Assembly (NCBI GenBank): GCA_020636405.1
Contig: JACJXW010000005.1
Location: 62,001-126,000, forward strand
DNA length: 64,000 bases
Direction of reading: 5' to 3'
Source of the DNA: Lewinellaceae bacterium
GTDB taxonomy: Bacteria > Bacteroidota > Bacteroidia > Chitinophagales > Saprospiraceae
Each line of letters opens with the position of its first letter. Within the stretch, counting starts at the first letter, position 1. Of this stretch, positions 63,263 through 64,000 are shown in pieces. Position numbers and translations under genes: made by a program. The notes under the pieces are model-generated. The model was not told the origin of the DNA, made no database searches, and worked only from the letters and a program-made list of their open reading frames with translations.

Positions 63263-64000
63263 AGAAATTAAAAAATTCTATCCGGAAACCCTGCATGGGT
63301 TCGAGCGGTTTTTACTTAGGGAATACCTACAATATAAAATACTGGAAATTGTATTTGAATCCCCTTTTGGCTCTAAGTTGTCTTTTCTGGGAGGAACTTG
63401 CTTGCGCATTGTCCACAACAACAATCGATTTTCCGAAGACCTGGACTTCGACAATTTTGACCTCAGCCGGGAAAACTTTGAAGCTATTTCAGGCCTGATT
63501 GAACAAGAATTAACCCGGCAAGGCTTTGAAGTAGAGATCCGCAATGTATTCAAAGGAGCCTTTCACTGCCACGTTAAATTTCCCAATCTTCTTTTTGAAA
63601 GTAGATTGAGCGGGCATAGGGAAGAAAAGATCCTGATTCAACTGGATACGGAACCTCAATATTTTGAATTCCAGCCGGAAAAGCACATTGTAAACAAATT
63701 TGATGTTTTGATAAACATTCTGACAACCCCAATCGATATACTCCTTTCTCAAAAATTGTATGCCATTTGCAATCGTCCACGGCCCAAAGGCAGAGATTTC
63801 TTCGATGTGTCCTTTCTTATCCCCAGGACAAAGCCCAATTATGACTACCTGAATCAGAAGATGGGAGTGGCTAATGCTGAAGCATTGAAGGAAACCATAC
63901 TTGAAGCCTGTAAAAAAATTGATTTCGAATTCATGGTTAACGATGTTCGGGCGTTCCTGTTTAGCGCCAGAGATGAAAAGCGAATTCGCCTATTTATGGA
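63249..64000 (+). CDS. AbiEii-family nucleotidyltransferase toxin, 3' end cut by window
   Basis: Open from the ATG at 63249 to the end of the window, about 250 residues. The nucleotidyltransferase core is clear: FLGGTCLRIVHNNNRFSEDLDFD carries the GG and DxD metal site. The family includes AbiEii/MenT-type toxins that transfer nucleotides, in some cases to tRNA acceptor stems, stopping translation. A later Lys/Arg patch (RPRPKGRDFFDV) matches the family. It overlaps the antitoxin gene by 14 bases, so translation is coupled. The C-terminus lies outside the window. Confidence 0.9.
   Translation, partial: MLSLEEIKKFYPETLHGFERFLLREYLQYKILEIVFESPFGSKLSFLGGTCLRIVHNNNRFSEDLDFDNFDLSRENFEAISGLIEQELTRQGFEVEIRNVFKGAFHCHVKFPNLLFESRLSGHREEKILIQLDTEPQYFEFQPEKHIVNKFDVLINILTTPIDILLSQKLYAICNRPRPKGRDFFDVSFLIPRTKPNYDYLNQKMGVANAEALKETILEACKKIDFEFMVNDVRAFLFSARDEKRIRLFM

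Overview
The window looks like chromosomal DNA of a marine-type Bacteroidota, most likely a Saprospiria/Lewinellaceae-like lineage. This rests on family content (DUF5916, DUF4199, DUF2975 with a YozG-type XRE regulator, STAND-FGE fusion, MacB-like permease without a linked ATPase, Tat-exported Gfo/Idh/MocA and dienelactone hydrolase enzymes, TonB-dependent receptor) and on several promoter-like sites of the Bacteroidota type (TTTG/TTG, about 20 bases, TAnnTTTG). No rRNA, tRNA, CRISPR array, transposase, integrase or phage gene was recognised. Both ends cut genes.

Layout. 0-3.2 kb: end of an unrecognised coiled-coil plus beta-rich protein and a lipoprotein. 3.2-12.7 kb: secreted clan GH-A glycosidase, M28 peptidase, a beta-propeller sensor remnant, NHS-type nucleoside/sugar transporter, Gfo/Idh/MocA oxidoreductase, DUF4143 ATPase and a NagD-like phosphatase. 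12.7-16.8 kb: compact fructan/sucrose set (GH32, PfkB kinase, sugar-porter MFS). 17-24.2 kb: DUF5916 protein, TonB receptor, SnoaL-like protein, isoaspartyl peptidase, DUF6544 protein. 24.2-33.6 kb: accessory stretch rich in repeats: MacB-like permease, DUF4199, RluA-type synthase, an unrecognised two-gene pair, a 5'-truncated STAND-FGE gene and an unknown membrane protein.

36.8-54.8 kb is the centrepiece: a polyunsaturated fatty acid (PUFA, Pfa-type) synthase locus. It has a Sfp-type phosphopantetheinyl transferase (PfaE role), a TetR regulator directly upstream, PfaA (KS-AT-3xACP then KR-DH, split by a frame change at a run of nine A), a PfaB/PfaC fusion (KS-CLF-AT-DH-DH) and PfaD (flavin enoyl reductase). 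Together these could make a C20-C22 PUFA from malonyl-CoA; members of Saprospiraceae are known arachidonate producers, so that product is a reasonable guess. Inverted copies of a dispersed repeat sit on either side of this locus.

55-62.5 kb carries M20 amidohydrolase, S15 X-Pro peptidase, dienelactone hydrolase, a second Gfo/Idh/MocA enzyme, a nucleoside-diphosphate-sugar-epimerase-like protein and an aldo/keto reductase. The right edge is an AbiE-type toxin-antitoxin pair whose toxin runs off the window.

The most unusual observation is the PfaA split. The KR-DH half has no ATG for its first 219 codons, and its frame is entered exactly at the A9 run, so it is probably expressed by -1 frameshifting or transcriptional slippage, unless the run is a sequencing error.
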